Below, in pieces: positions 51,595-61,268 of a stretch of 62,000 nucleotides of DNA (its first letter is position 1; every line of letters starts with the position of its first letter). The DNA is taken from assembly GCA_905221605.1 (NCBI GenBank), contig CAJNDS010000005.1:1-62000 (forward strand), read 5' to 3'. Source of the DNA: Symbiodinium natans (lineage: Eukaryota; Sar; Dinophyceae; Suessiales; Symbiodiniaceae). The notes beneath the pieces are model-generated. The model ran no database searches. It saw only the letters and a list, made by a program, of their open reading frames with translations, and had not been told where the DNA came from. The translations under genes and the position numbers were made by a program.

Positions 51595-53394
51595 TGGCCT
51601 TGTGATGCATCAAGTGTCCAGGGATACAACATGTAAAATCGTGCATGGGATTCGGACCGCTTTCTGTTCTGATGCAGGCCATGTGGCATCCAGTGTATGG
51701 CCGTCCATCTTAGGGGTGGACAGCTGCTGCAGTCGGGCAGCGGTCGATCAGCATGAGACGGCAGAGAGCACGCAGGCGGCTGTGACAGTGACACGCTGTG
51801 ACTTTTGAGTTTTGTGTGCTTTCACGTCCAAGCACCTCCATGCTGACCATGCTGCCTCATATCCTCATATCCTCATATCCTCATATCCTCATATCCTCAT
51901 ATCCTCATATCCTCATATCCTCAGTGCCTCCGAAATGTTTCACAGTCGAGTGCCAGATCAGAGAGGCATTGCGGTGGTTTGGTGCGGGCAGTTGACAGAG
52001 GATTGGAATCAGAAGCGGGAGTCAGCCGAAGAGGAGAGGAAGAGAGATGGCTAGCAGCTGGAGCCGCACCCGGTCGCCAAAAACATAAGGCAGAGTGGAC
52101 GGAGAAGGATGGGGAAAGGATGGGCGCACAGAGAGGTGGGGGAGGCCAGGAGGGCGTCGCCCTGCAAGGGGCTCACCCAAGACCCGAAGGCTTTTCCCCA
52201 GCCAAGGGCAGGAAGGCAGCCAGAGGAAAGAAAGAGCGCTTCATGGGGTCAGGGCTAAGTTTCGCGGAGGGTCGGGGAGTTGAACCCCCGCCGAAGGATC
52301 ATACATGCTATAGTACATCGGAAGCAGGTCCAGCGGACATTCGGGGTTCTATTTTAAATTCGTGAACTTCCTGAGGTCGGCTATGACCTGGGCGCCATGC
52401 ACGTGTGCGAAACACAGCGCAGTCCTCTAAGTTGTCTGCGAAGCTTGGTAGTGCTTTGTGACACAACCATGTAGCTTGTAGGGAGCTCTCTCTCGACGAG
52501 GCAGCTCGGACCCCTGGAGCGATCCGATCCAGCCGATCGCCGTCTCCATGCCTCTGGCACAGTTTCGGCAAGAGGCCATGAAAAGTTGCTAAGACAAGAT
52601 CCGGGGCTCGAAAAAGCTGTTGCGTTCGTGAATGCAAAGTTGTTGGCCTGCCAAGTCTTTTTCGTTGAAGGACTTTCAAGAGGAGCAGGAGGAGGTGGAG
52701 CTGTTTGAGCACGCTGGCGCAGTGTGCTTGCGCAGGGACAAGCCTGAGTCCATATCCGTTTGAGAGAGCTGCCTCCCAAGCCGCCACCGAAATTGTGGCA
52801 AGTCCAGAGAACCTGGAAAGTGCCAAGTAAGCAGCTTGGCCAGTGGAGGCATGCTGGTAGAATGCCAATGTGCTGCCAATGTGCTACCATTACTGGTTGA
52901 GCTCAGCGTGATGCATGGAGTTACTGCAAGGAGCCTTGCAGTTCGTGTTTGTCCAAAGAGACTGACTGGCAAACACATGATGGAAACCGTTGCGACTACC
53001 CGTTGCAAAGTTCTGTAGCTTTGTGATCGTTTGCAACCAAGCTGCATCGGACATGCTGTGATGGTCACTGGTTTGCCTGCAGCTGTCTGTTGACTTGTTG
53101 AATCTGTGCGGTTCCGCGAGAGGCACAAGCTCAGAGGTCGACGATGCATGGCATCCTCGGTGTGTCTCTTAGTCTCCTGGTGTACTTGAACTTCTGTGTG
53201 CGCCAGCCGCGTTCTGCTGCCATGTGCGGTTTGCTTTCGTTTGGCTTTTACACCACATTCCCGAATGTTGCACGCTCTTCAGAGCAGGAGTTCGTCTGGG
53301 GATAAGTGCGGGGAAAATCTAGGAGGTCCGAGTCGGGAAAATAGAAAAAACCGAATCAGAATACACCCAGGCCGAATGTGACAACCGGCTGGTT
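51595..53394. other. Spacer without a supported gene
   Basis: Long frames at 51979-52365 (+) and 52308-52890 (-) are Arg/Gly- or Leu/Ser-rich and unrecognised. A microsatellite lies at 51857-51924. I see no exon series. Confidence 0.4.
51857..51924. repeat. 8-bp microsatellite (ATCCTCAT)n, about 8.5 copies
   Basis: Perfect ATCCTCAT units from 51861 with a partial unit before and a mutated last unit (ATCCTCAG). Confidence 0.98.
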
Positions 53395-53715
53395 TTGGGT
53401 TTCTAGGGTTTGGTTTTTTTGGGTTTAGTGTCCTTGTAGGGTTAAGTGTTTTCAGGATGTTTGGCTTTTGGGGTTTAGGGTTTGTTGTTTTTTTTTTGAG
53501 TGTAGTGCCTTGTAGGGTTATTTCGTGTTTTCTGTGTTTTTTGGCTTTTAGGGTTTCGGGCTGTTTTTTTTTGTTTGTTTTGGGTTTCGGGTTGTTCGTT
53601 CGTTTGTTTAGGGTTTATGTTTTTTGACGGTTTAGGGACATAAGGGTTTAGGGTGATAAGGCTTAAGGTGCTTAAGGGTTGAGCGTTTTCAGGGTTCAGG
53701 GTTTTAGAGGGTTGT
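53395..53715. repeat. Degenerate telomere-like/T-rich tract
   Basis: Many broken TTTAGGG/TTTTGGG motifs on + (GGGTTTCTAGGGTTTGG, GGGGTTTAGGGTTT) with T runs. Confidence 0.75.
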
Positions 53716-53784
53716 TAGGGTGTGGTGGCGGTGTTTTTTGCTTATTTTATTTCAGTCTTTTTTTTTCCGGCCCAGTGGCCTGTA

Positions 53785-54157
53785 GGCAAACAAGCACGCA
53801 CGCAAGCAAGCAAGCACGCAGGCAAGCCAGCAAGCAAGCAAGCTAGCAAGCAAGCAAGCAAGCACGGAAGCAAGCAAGCAAGCAAGCAAGCACGGAAGCT
53901 TGGAAGCAAGCAAGCAAGCAAGCGAGCGAGCAAGCCAGAACGCAAGCAAGCAAGCACGGAAGCAGGCAAGCAAACAAGCAAGCAAGCAAGCAAGCAAGCG
54001 AGCAGGCAGGCAAGAAAGCAGCACGCACGGAAGCATGCAAGCAAGCAAGCGAGCAAGCAAGCAGGCAAGCACGGAAACAGGCAAGCTAGCAAGCAAGCGA
54101 GCAAGCAAACAAGCAAGCGAGCAAGCCAGAAAGCAAGCAAGCAAGCAAGCAAAGGAA
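53785..54157. repeat. (AAGC)n microsatellite with AGGC/ACGC/ACGG variants
   Basis: About 370 bp of GCAA/AAGC tetramers interrupted by CACGGAAGC and CAGGCAAG. All six frames are open and give Lys-Gln-Ala-Ser or Leu-Ala-Cys repeats, which I do not treat as proteins. Confidence 0.98.
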
Positions 54158-54179
54158 GGAAGGGTGTGAGCATTGTGTT

Positions 54180-55190
54180 GCAAATGCCCCCCCCCCAACC
54201 CCCTCCCCCCCGCTTCTTTCAAGCCGTGCAAAGCGTGCTTCAAAGCCTAAGAAACTAGTTGAAACCCATCATGTGAGCATTGTTTGCACCACCCCAACCC
54301 CCGCTTTTTTTTTTAAAGCCGTGCAACGCGTGCTTCAAAGCCTATGAATCTTTACCCAACCCCCCGTTGTTTTTTCTTTTAACCGTGCAAGGCGTGCTTC
54401 AAAGCCTATGAATCTTGCTGAAACCTGTCGTGTCAGCATTGTGTTTGCAATGGGGGGGGGGGTGGCGGGGGGCTGCGCCCTGCCCCAGCCCCCCGCTCTT
54501 TTTTTCTTCTTTATTCCTAGGATAAGGGGGACCCTTAAAAGGGAACCCCTTCTGAACCCTCTTCTGGCTCTCTTCAACAGGGACCTTATTCAGAGGGTCT
54601 TTATCCCCAAGCGTCCCCCTAATCCTATCCCCTATTTATAAGCCGTGCAAAGCATGCTTCAAAGCCTGAGAAATGTTGAAACCCGTCATGTGAGCATTTT
54701 GTTTGCAAATAGGGCCAACCCCAACCCCCCTTTTTTTAAGCCGTGCCAGGCGTGCTTCAATTCTTATGAGTTTTTTTGAAGCCCATCGTGTGAGCATTGT
54801 GGTTGCAAATGGGGGGGAGCCCCCCCCCCCCCCGGTTGCAAAGCGTGCTTCAAAGGCTAGTGAATCTTGTTGAATGTTGAAACCCATCATGTGAGCATTG
54901 TGGTTGCATAGGGGGGGGGCTGCGCCCCCCCCGAACCCCCCCCAACCCCCCCCCCCCAACCGCCCCCAAACCCCCAACCCCCCCCCCCGCTTCTTTTAAG
55001 CCGTGCAAAGCACGCTTCAAAGCCTAGGAAACTGGCTGGAACCCATCGAAAAACCACGAAAACGAACCAAAAAAAACATTAATCAAATGGGGGGGGGTTG
55101 CGCCCCCGCCCCAACCCCCCCCCCTTTATTTAAGCCGTGCAAAGCGTGCTTAAAAACCTATGAATCTTGCTGAAATCCATCCTTAGGTAA
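54180..55190. repeat. Dispersed ~100-bp repeat cluster separated by poly(C)/poly(G) runs
   Basis: About eight degenerate copies of AAGCCGTGCAAAGCGTGCTT, CAAAGCCTATGAATCTTGCT, GAAACCCATCATGTGAGCAT, at about 54221, 54317, 54378, 54641, 54738, 54836, 54997 and 55131. Tracts of 8-14 C or G lie between them. All are in the same orientation. The repeat is otherwise unknown to me; the G/C runs may form quadruplexes and are prone to assembly error. Confidence 0.85.
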
Positions 55191-55354
55191 TGAGAAATCC
55201 TACGAAAAGTAGTGTGAATCCTATGAAAATGTTGAGGGGATGTAGCTTGTTCCTAGAGAGGGGGGAAGCCAAGAGGTCCCCGACAAGAAAGCGGAAACAA
55301 AGTAAGGAAAAATCGGAAGAACTATCAGGAAAAACATCCAAGCCCTTAGGGTGT

Positions 55355-55460
55355 GCGGTTTTTAGGGTTTGGAGTTTTCAGGATTTTGGTGTTTAGTGTT
55401 CCGGGCGTTTAGGTTTTAGGGTGTTTAGGGTTTTCGAGTTTTTCGGGTTTAGGGGGGTTG
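55355..55460. repeat. Degenerate telomere-like tract
   Basis: GTTTTTAGGGTTTGG, GTTTAGGTTTTAGGG and TTTAGGGTTTTCG on +. Confidence 0.75.
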
Positions 55461-55780
55461 GCCCGCGAAACTCCTTTCTGCAAACCTGCAAACCTGAAAA
55501 GAGCCCACCCGAAACCCTTCTAGATGCCAAGCTGTGCCCGTGAAAGCTTCCCGGAAAATTTGCAGACTCGCTGCTTTGGGTCTTTTCGCTCGGTTCTTTT
55601 TCTGACGACACACTCACCCCGGGCATTTTCCGACTCGTTGTGACTCGGTCCCCACCCGGACTGATGTGTGCCTCGAGACCCTCTGATGCCCACACTGGCT
55701 CTCTAGCAAGCCTACTTGCTGTCGAGCAGCTCACTTGGAGTTGCCGGGGGCCATCTTCAGAGCAACCTGGCTGTAGGCAG

Positions 55781-55861
55781 GGCTTGGAGCCGACACCGAC
55801 AGCCATCGCATTCGGCTTGACATGAAGGAGGCGAAGGCCCTGGGGGCGTTGGGTCTTCGTG
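55781..55861 (+). other. Candidate exon of an unidentified gene
   Basis: After GTAGGCAG (acceptor-like) the frame reads LGADTDSHRIRLDMKEAK, then ALGALGLR, followed by a GT donor (CGTG/GTGTGG). Acidic/basic helix-like composition unlike the flanking text. No family recognised. Other candidate pieces between 55862 and 57105 are too weak to list. Confidence 0.3.
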
Positions 55862-57105
55862 GTGTGGTCAGTTTTGCCAATGTGTTTGTTTCTCTGAGTT
55901 TGGCATACTTGGGTGTCTGAAGAGTGGAGAGTGTGAGTGCCGTTTGTACAGACAGTGTTGGTATGGAAGTTCTGAGGCTAGGCTAGGTGCGGTGTTGCCT
56001 GCGGTCGTCCGGCGAGTTGTCTGGGGTCTTGGGGGGCTTGTTGAGGACTGTGGGCCCTCAGAGCAATCTACTTGGATCTTGGGGATGTAGCCTTCTGGCT
56101 CCGGCCTGCAGCCGCGATATTGCGCGACGCTCTTTTTGCTTTCGTGCTGTGGTCAGACTTTCTTTATCAGCTAGCTCAGTCCTTGCTGCTTGTTGTGACC
56201 TCAAGGCCTCTTTTCTTGTGACGATGGGGCTTGTTGGATGAAGTCCAATGCCAGAATGTCAAGTCGTTGTTCCCCGCCTCCTTTTCCAGGCGTGCGTGAG
56301 CTCACTAAATTGGTTTATAAGGAGTGAATGACATGAAGGAATGCATGAGAATTGGCATTGTGAGTGTCAAGCCTTTTGAGCCCAGTTCATTTCATTCACG
56401 GTCCTTTTTTGGTTCATTTCTTTTTTTGTGGGGGGGCGGGGTGCCGAGCGGGAGGGTGGGGTGGGGGGGGGGACTTGTCAAAAATGTGGATGGATTCTCG
56501 GTGGCCGTCCCGTATGGCGCCCGGGGCTCTTGGCTCTCTGCTTATGACACAGCCATGTTCCGGCTTGCCTTTGCCGTTCCGCTAGGTGGGGTACCCAACA
56601 AAAGGGGAGCTGGCAGCGGGTGGCACTCGGTGGCACGCGGGGCCGTGGCAGCGGGAATTCGGTGGTTGGTATTTGAGAATGTCAAAGCTCCCGAACTGAA
56701 AGCCACGAATCATATTGACAGCAGTAGAGGTGTGCCCTGGCAATTGTATTGTGCTCTGCTCAGAGGTATAGTGCCATGTTGTTACATTTCAGTGCCAACT
56801 TTTCAAAAAAGCAAGAAGCTGAGCTTCGCCTTTGTACTGGCGTTCCTGCCAGACTGTGTCTCGCAAATCTTGCCTGTGGGTGCTTGAAGCAAGCAGTGGC
56901 TTCTAGGTGCAAGTCCCACTTTGTCTTTGCAGGTCAGCCCTCGTGGTAGTTCGGATTCCTTGGTGCAGGCGCGAAGACATTCAAATTCCATTATGGTCTC
57001 TCGCTAAGACGCTCAGGAGTTGGTGAATGGGGCCGCAGGCTTAGGGCTAAGGGGCTAGCAAAATGGGACATTATTAGTTGCGAAGAAAAGTCGCGCAAAA
57101 CAGCG
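55862..57105. other. Region without a firm gene model
   Basis: A 187-codon + frame (56324-56887) includes a plausible stretch (SWLSAYDTAMFRLAFAVP) but also poly(G)-derived residues and no family match. TTTTTT and G runs near 56405-56475 look intronic. Confidence 0.3.
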
Positions 57106-57106
57106 A

Positions 57107-57504
57107 GGTTCGTGCAAGGCGGGCAGCTCTCCAGCTTGATGCTGATCCCGGCTTCCGCCAGCTTGCGCCTCGCCTAGTTCAGTGCAAAGCTCAACGCTCC
57201 TGAATGAAGATTTACACCAGCTTTCTGCAGAGTACTGGCAAAACGTCTTGCAGAGCTGCTGTGTTTCGCAGGGTTGCAGACGCTTGCTGAGGACACGGAG
57301 CCCATCGCCAGGCTGAAGCAGGATGAGATCGAGCTCACCAGAAAGGCCATGATGTCGAAACAAAAGGCAAGACATAGGCACATTGCTATTGCTGTCATTG
57401 TCCCTTCTTAATTTAACGCTACGCGGCCCGCCTCGGCCCGGCCCAGCGCATCCGCGTGAGCATGGTGAATCCGCAGCGCCCAAGTCGCTGGACCCCAAGC
57501 AATA
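57107..57504 (+). CDS. Unidentified intron-split gene, three candidate exons
   Basis: Candidate exons on +: 57107-57175 (RARRAALQLDADPGFRQLAP), 57231-57366 (VLAKRLAELLCFAGLQTLAE, then IARLKQDEIELTRKAMMSK, after a CTGCAG acceptor and before a GCAAGA donor) and about 57447-57504 (RIRVSMVNPQRPSRWTPSNK, after a GGCCCAG acceptor). They are charged and protein-like, read in one direction and have splice-like edges. The telomere-like tract after 57504 would be intronic. Exons at 57978-58298 and 58381-58569 may belong to the same gene. No family recognised. Confidence 0.4.
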
Positions 57505-57665
57505 AGGGTTGGGTTTAGGGTTTAGGGTTCCGGGTTTATGGTTTATGGTTTGGGGTTTAGGGTTGAGGGTTAGTTTAGGGTTGAGGGCTCAAGGTTCACG
57601 GTTGGGGGTTTAGGGTTTTTGTGGGTTTAGGGTTCAAGGTTCAAGGTTCAAGGTTGAGGGTTGAG
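57505..57665. repeat. Telomere-like (TTTAGGG) tract
   Basis: The best block in the window: GGGTTTAGGGTTTAGGG at about 57511, followed by GGGTTTATGG, GGTTTAGGGTTGAGGG and similar, all with the G-rich strand on +. Confidence 0.85.
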
Positions 57666-57711
57666 ACGGTTCGGCTTGGATTGATCGTAAAGTTGAGCCA
57701 GGCCTTTCAAG

Positions 57712-57800
57712 CAGGGGGGGGTGGCAGCATGGGGGGGGCGGGTGGAGGGGGGGCAGAAGGGGAGCAGGGGGGGGGGGAGGGGGAGGGGGGGCCTTCAACT
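57712..57800. repeat. G-rich tract
   Basis: Nine or more runs of 4-9 G on +, a possible G-quadruplex region or assembly-difficult site. Confidence 0.8.
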
Positions 57801-57977
57801 GCCCCTGATCCTGGCGAAGCGTCCGCTTTCAGATTGTGGTCGCCCACGGGGGGGTACCCTTTCCAGGTAAAAAAAGGGGTCCGACGCATGGCTTTGAGGG
57901 GAGGATTAGGAGGGGGGTGCCTGTTCTGACAACCTATACACCTTCGGCCCGAGGCCTCGGCGGATGTCAGAGTTCTT

Positions 57978-58298
57978 GTGTTCTTCTCGCGCGTTGCTGA
58001 CACGATCGAGCTCGCTTCTATATGGGAAAGTTGGTTGCAGCATTTTCAGTCTTTGCAGATCTTCGCTCGTGTGGATCCAGATCGAGATGTCACAAAAGCG
58101 TGCGATCCTTCCTCCCCAGCTCGGGTGTTTTTGGTTGTTATGCTGAGTGTGCAAGGGGCAGCACAGTTTGGCTTGCGAGACTTTGCGAGGTACGAGAAGC
58201 ACAACATCGATCCATACTGGAGCCCTTTTCACCAAGTCCAAGACCTTAAACAGCAGGCGCTTGCAAGCTCCAACATGTTGTGTTTGAAGTCCACTTGA
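57978..58298 (+). CDS. Candidate exon(s) of an unidentified protein
   Basis: The + frame reads SIWESWLQHFQSLQIFARVD, then VFLVVMLSVQGAAQFGLRDF, then PYWSPFHQVQDLKQQALASS. It is protein-like with aromatic and charged residues. A minus-strand frame (58415-57906) overlaps it and is also open; the + reading fits the direction of the neighbouring genes. No family recognised. Confidence 0.35.
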   Translation: MFFSRVADTIELASIWESWLQHFQSLQIFARVDPDRDVTKACDPSSPARVFLVVMLSVQGAAQFGLRDFARYEKHNIDPYWSPFHQVQDLKQQALASSNMLCLKST

Positions 58299-58380
58299 AT
58301 GCATCGATTTTATTGGCCTCAATCGTCTCACTTCTCTTTTCCATATCAGTATTGTCGCAAAGTCAGCTCTGCTTCGACTC

Positions 58381-58569
58381 GAAGCCTCAAGATGTCTCGA
58401 TTTTTTCTCACCCAAAAGCTTGCTTGTTATTTGTTCCGGCTATGTTCTGCATATGCTATCTTCAAATGGCCTTGTGGAGGTGACTGCGGAGTTTGACGAG
58501 TATCAGAAAATTGTTGGAGCCGCCGAAGCCAAGCGGGTGCGACAGATTCTACGTTTCTACGCTGTGTGA
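58381..58569 (+). CDS. Candidate terminal exon of an unidentified gene
   Basis: Open frame ending VTAEFDEYQKIVGAAEAKRV, RQILRFYAV and a TGA at 58567. The helical, charged C-terminus is coding-like. It may begin at an acceptor near 58479 (GGAG/GTGACT) or earlier. It lies 174 bp before the bS18 gene and is probably the 3' end of the gene represented by the exons at 57107-58298. Confidence 0.4.
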   Translation, partial: EASRCLDFFSPKSLLVICSGYVLHMLSSNGLVEVTAEFDEYQKIVGAAEAKRVRQILRFYAV

Positions 58570-58742
58570 CATGAGCACATCATGATCCTTGATTTGGACA
58601 TATCCGGCCCCTTCGACTCGTGCAGACTCGGATACAAATCAAGCGAAGCCTGGCAAGGCCAATGCATGCTCATTGCAAGCACGTGGCTAAACAACTGACA
58701 GGCACTGCTTGCTTTGAGCCTTCGCAGCTTTGCCCGTAGAGG

Positions 58743-59194
58743 ATGACTGGAGTCCAGAACCCCTACCGAGCCTCCTTTCGCAACTACCACAAGCGCGAGG
58801 TGCTCGGTCCGACTTCTAATCATTCCAGTAGCACCTTGATTGTGCCAGATGCCGGACACGCCACCAAAGCCCTTCCGCCTGCCGGATACATTCTGGGAGC
58901 CGACGCCGCTGCAGGCCACCAGATAAATCAAAAGGAATGCGTGCAGTGGAAGATACTGCTACTGATGTGTTCGCCAGGCACAGCTGGCAAAGGAGAAGAT
59001 CACGTTCCGTGATCTTGACATCATTCAGCACTTCCTGGCCGACAATGGGTGCGATCGGGGCCAGGGCGGTAAGATGGCCAGATGTTTGCGTGTGCTTCCT
59101 GTTGTTCGACTTGCGAGGTATATCTTACCACGGCGGACAACCATGCTTTCTCGCAAGAAGCAGAAGGCTCGAAAGCATGTGCTAGTACTGTGAC
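58743..59194 (+). CDS. bS18-family ribosomal protein, probably mitochondrial
   Basis: Four exons join in frame: 58743-58799 (ATG; NPYRASFRNYHKRE), 58849-58914 (PKPFRLPDTFWEPTPLQ), 58978-59048 (KEKITFRDLDIIQHFLADNG) and 59118 on (YILPRRTTMLSRKKQKA). Introns are 58800-58848 (GT-AG), 58915-58977 (GC-AG) and 59049-59117 (GT-AG). The core, a (Y/F)xDxxxLxxFL stretch followed by G-x-I-L-P-R-R-x-T and a basic K/R-Q run, is the bS18 signature (binds 16S-like rRNA in the small subunit). The last exon either ends at TGA 59192 or is spliced on; the usual AR-x(3)-LLP tail was not found. The N-terminus is short with no clear presequence, so a plastid role is not excluded. Confidence 0.65.
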
Positions 59195-60133
59195 CATCGA
59201 GTTGTGGTCTGCATTGTTTGAGGCTACTGTGCGGGGTTCTGTTTTCAAAGTCCGTGTCCATAAGTTGTGACTGGCTGACCACACAACGCACTAGGATTGA
59301 TGATGCGATCAAAGTCAAAGAAATCGCAATTTTGTTTCGACATGTAGTAGTCTGGGGTGTCTTGGTGTCTGGACTCAGAAAAATTGGCTGTTTAAAGATC
59401 ACTACTAGACAAAAATGCCAAGCGGCGCGATGCGTCATTTTTAACGGCCAGGCTGAATTCTTTGCAACACATTCACATTCAGTGAGGTGTTGCCCGCTGC
59501 TGACGCACTCCTTTTTGTGTGCCATGCGGGAAGGTGTTGGTTGTGCACACGACCAGCACCAAAAGCCGTGAGACTGGAGTCGTTCCTCCACAGATCGTTC
59601 CGATCCTCTTCAGAGTGGTCGCCGCCCAATTTGATTTGCACCAAGTAGCTTCGGTCAAGCTCCGACACACTTTCTCTGCCATATCGTGCCATCGAGCAGC
59701 AGCAGCCGGCGGTGGTCACTGGGCCAAGAAATGCCGCAACGAAGCCTCCCGGTTGGTCGTAGAGGTCCGATGGCGAGTCTATAGAGGCCCGTAGAAGTTT
59801 GTTCAGCGGCTATGTAAACTAAACAAGCATCTCCTGTTTTTGTACTGAAGGGCCATGTAGCCGGTTTGCCTGCAAGGACCCGGTAGGGCCTGTAGAGGGC
59901 GTAGCGAACACATGTCGGATTGGTCTGGTGATATGATCATCGACAGGAGTTGGTGGCGGCGGTGGTGACTGCTCAGCACTTGCCAGGGTCCTGGGACCTT
60001 GCTTTAGCAGATGTTGACATCCAGCTGCTTGCGTGACAGGGCCTTGCTGCCATACAGGGCAAAGCTGAAGGACTACCAGGCAGGCCCTGTTCGATAACAT
60101 GTCAGATGTGAGTCAGGTCCCTTGCTTGTCCAG
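59195..60133. other. Region without a firm gene
   Basis: It may hold a missing last exon of the bS18 gene, but none was found. Short frames on both strands are not convincing. Confidence 0.35.
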
Positions 60134-60670
60134 GTCATGCCGCTGATGGATCCTCTCCAATGGATGGCTGATCGTTTAACAGACCGCGTCCGTGAGGCAG
60201 GGGGCAACTTCAGTTGCATGTAATGGCTGCTGATGCAAAACATTGAGCAGTCAACTTCAGGACAAGGATCTGCGAAGCCGCGCGATGCTCCAGGTCATGT
60301 TCCAGCCTTGGTTCGACATGAATTTGGCTGTAGCTCAATATTCGGGTTGAAGATCCAAATGAGCAGGCCCTTTCAATGATAGACATACGGAATCATCCTG
60401 TTTTGATGTCCTCGCCTCCATCTTCAATCATCTTTCGCTTATAAGCTTTTTTGAGGACGTACGAACAGTCGCAGTAAGGATGGAACGCTATCCCGAGCTC
60501 AACTACAGAAACTTCCTGAAGCACGAGGCAAGTTTTTGCGCGCTATGATCTGTGGTGCCCTGCGGTTTCGTTTGATTTTGCCGTGGTCAATGCCTGTATG
60601 CCAAGCCGCTTTGGCCCAGACAGCTACTTTGATTGTGTCGGTGTCGCGGTCGTGTGGCAATCCGCGCAGA
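60134..60670 (+). CDS. Unidentified intron-split gene, four candidate exons
   Basis: Candidate exons on +: 60134-60196 (VMPLMDPLQWMADRLTDRVR, after GTCCAG and before GCAGGG), about 60293-60400 (VMFQPWFDMNLAVAQY, or after TGTAG the frame NIRVEDPNEQALSMIDIRNH), 60440-60527 (EDVRTVAVRMERYPELNYRN, then FLKHE before a GCAAGT donor) and ~60600-60665 (RFGPDSYFDCVGVAVVWQSA). They are clearly protein-like and have dinoflagellate-type GC donors, but I do not recognise the family and exon joints in the middle are ambiguous. Confidence 0.4.
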
Positions 60671-60711
60671 TATATGCGAACACATGCGAGGCCAAGAGAC
60701 CATGCGAAGAC

Positions 60712-60768
60712 GAACACAGACGAGTGAAGACGAACGAAGACGAGCGAAGACGAGCGAAGACGACACGA
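60712..60768. repeat. Short tandem repeat (GACGAGCGAA-type)
   Basis: Five or so 10-bp units: GACGAGTGAA, GACGAACGAA, GACGAGCGAA, GACGAGCGAA, GACGACACG. Confidence 0.9.
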
Positions 60769-61268
60769 CTCTCGATAATTCTAAACGTTGCGCGTCGACC
60801 GCTTTGGCGCGGCTCGAAGTCGAGGGAGCCTAGCAAGATGGGGCATGTGGGGATCCTCAAGGCTCGCACCCTAGGTTCCTAGTTAAAACGGTCGCTACGG
60901 CGGCGCAGTGCCCTAGAAACCAGAGCACGTGGAACCTCAGTTCTCCATTCAACCAACTGGTTGCTTTCTGAATATTGGAGAGGAGCAAGCAGAGGAGCGT
61001 GGGTGAAGTGATCTCCCATTGCGCATGAAGATTGCACTTGATTACGCAGCATGGTTGCATGGGCTGTCAGGCCATGACCATGGCTGTCTGCGTTGTAACG
61101 AAGTAACCAGGCAATGCATCCGTTGCCATTTGAGTCAATTTTGTCGGGGGGGAGCCCGGTCCCTCTACACTTGGCTGCAAGTTGTCCAGCCTGAAGACAG
61201 GCGGACCATGCCTGTCAATGCAGACTTGTTAACACTGGTTTTGCGGCATGCTTTCGAAATCAGGGACA

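Noticed and set aside
51798-52054. Repeated His-Ile-Leu-Ile-Ser peptide frames
   Set aside because: Artefact of the 8-bp ATCCTCAT microsatellite.
52271-52345. tRNA-like T-arm on the minus strand (GGGGGTTCAACTCCCCG)
   Set aside because: No matching acceptor stem, D-arm or anticodon arm could be laid out; at most a tRNA-derived SINE relic.
53722-54258. Lys-Gln-Ala-Ser and Leu-Ala-Cys repeat ORFs
   Set aside because: Translation of an (AAGC)n microsatellite in all frames; no coding evidence.
59025-59591. 188-codon minus frame
   Set aside because: Antisense to the bS18 exons, which have matching splice sites and a family signature.
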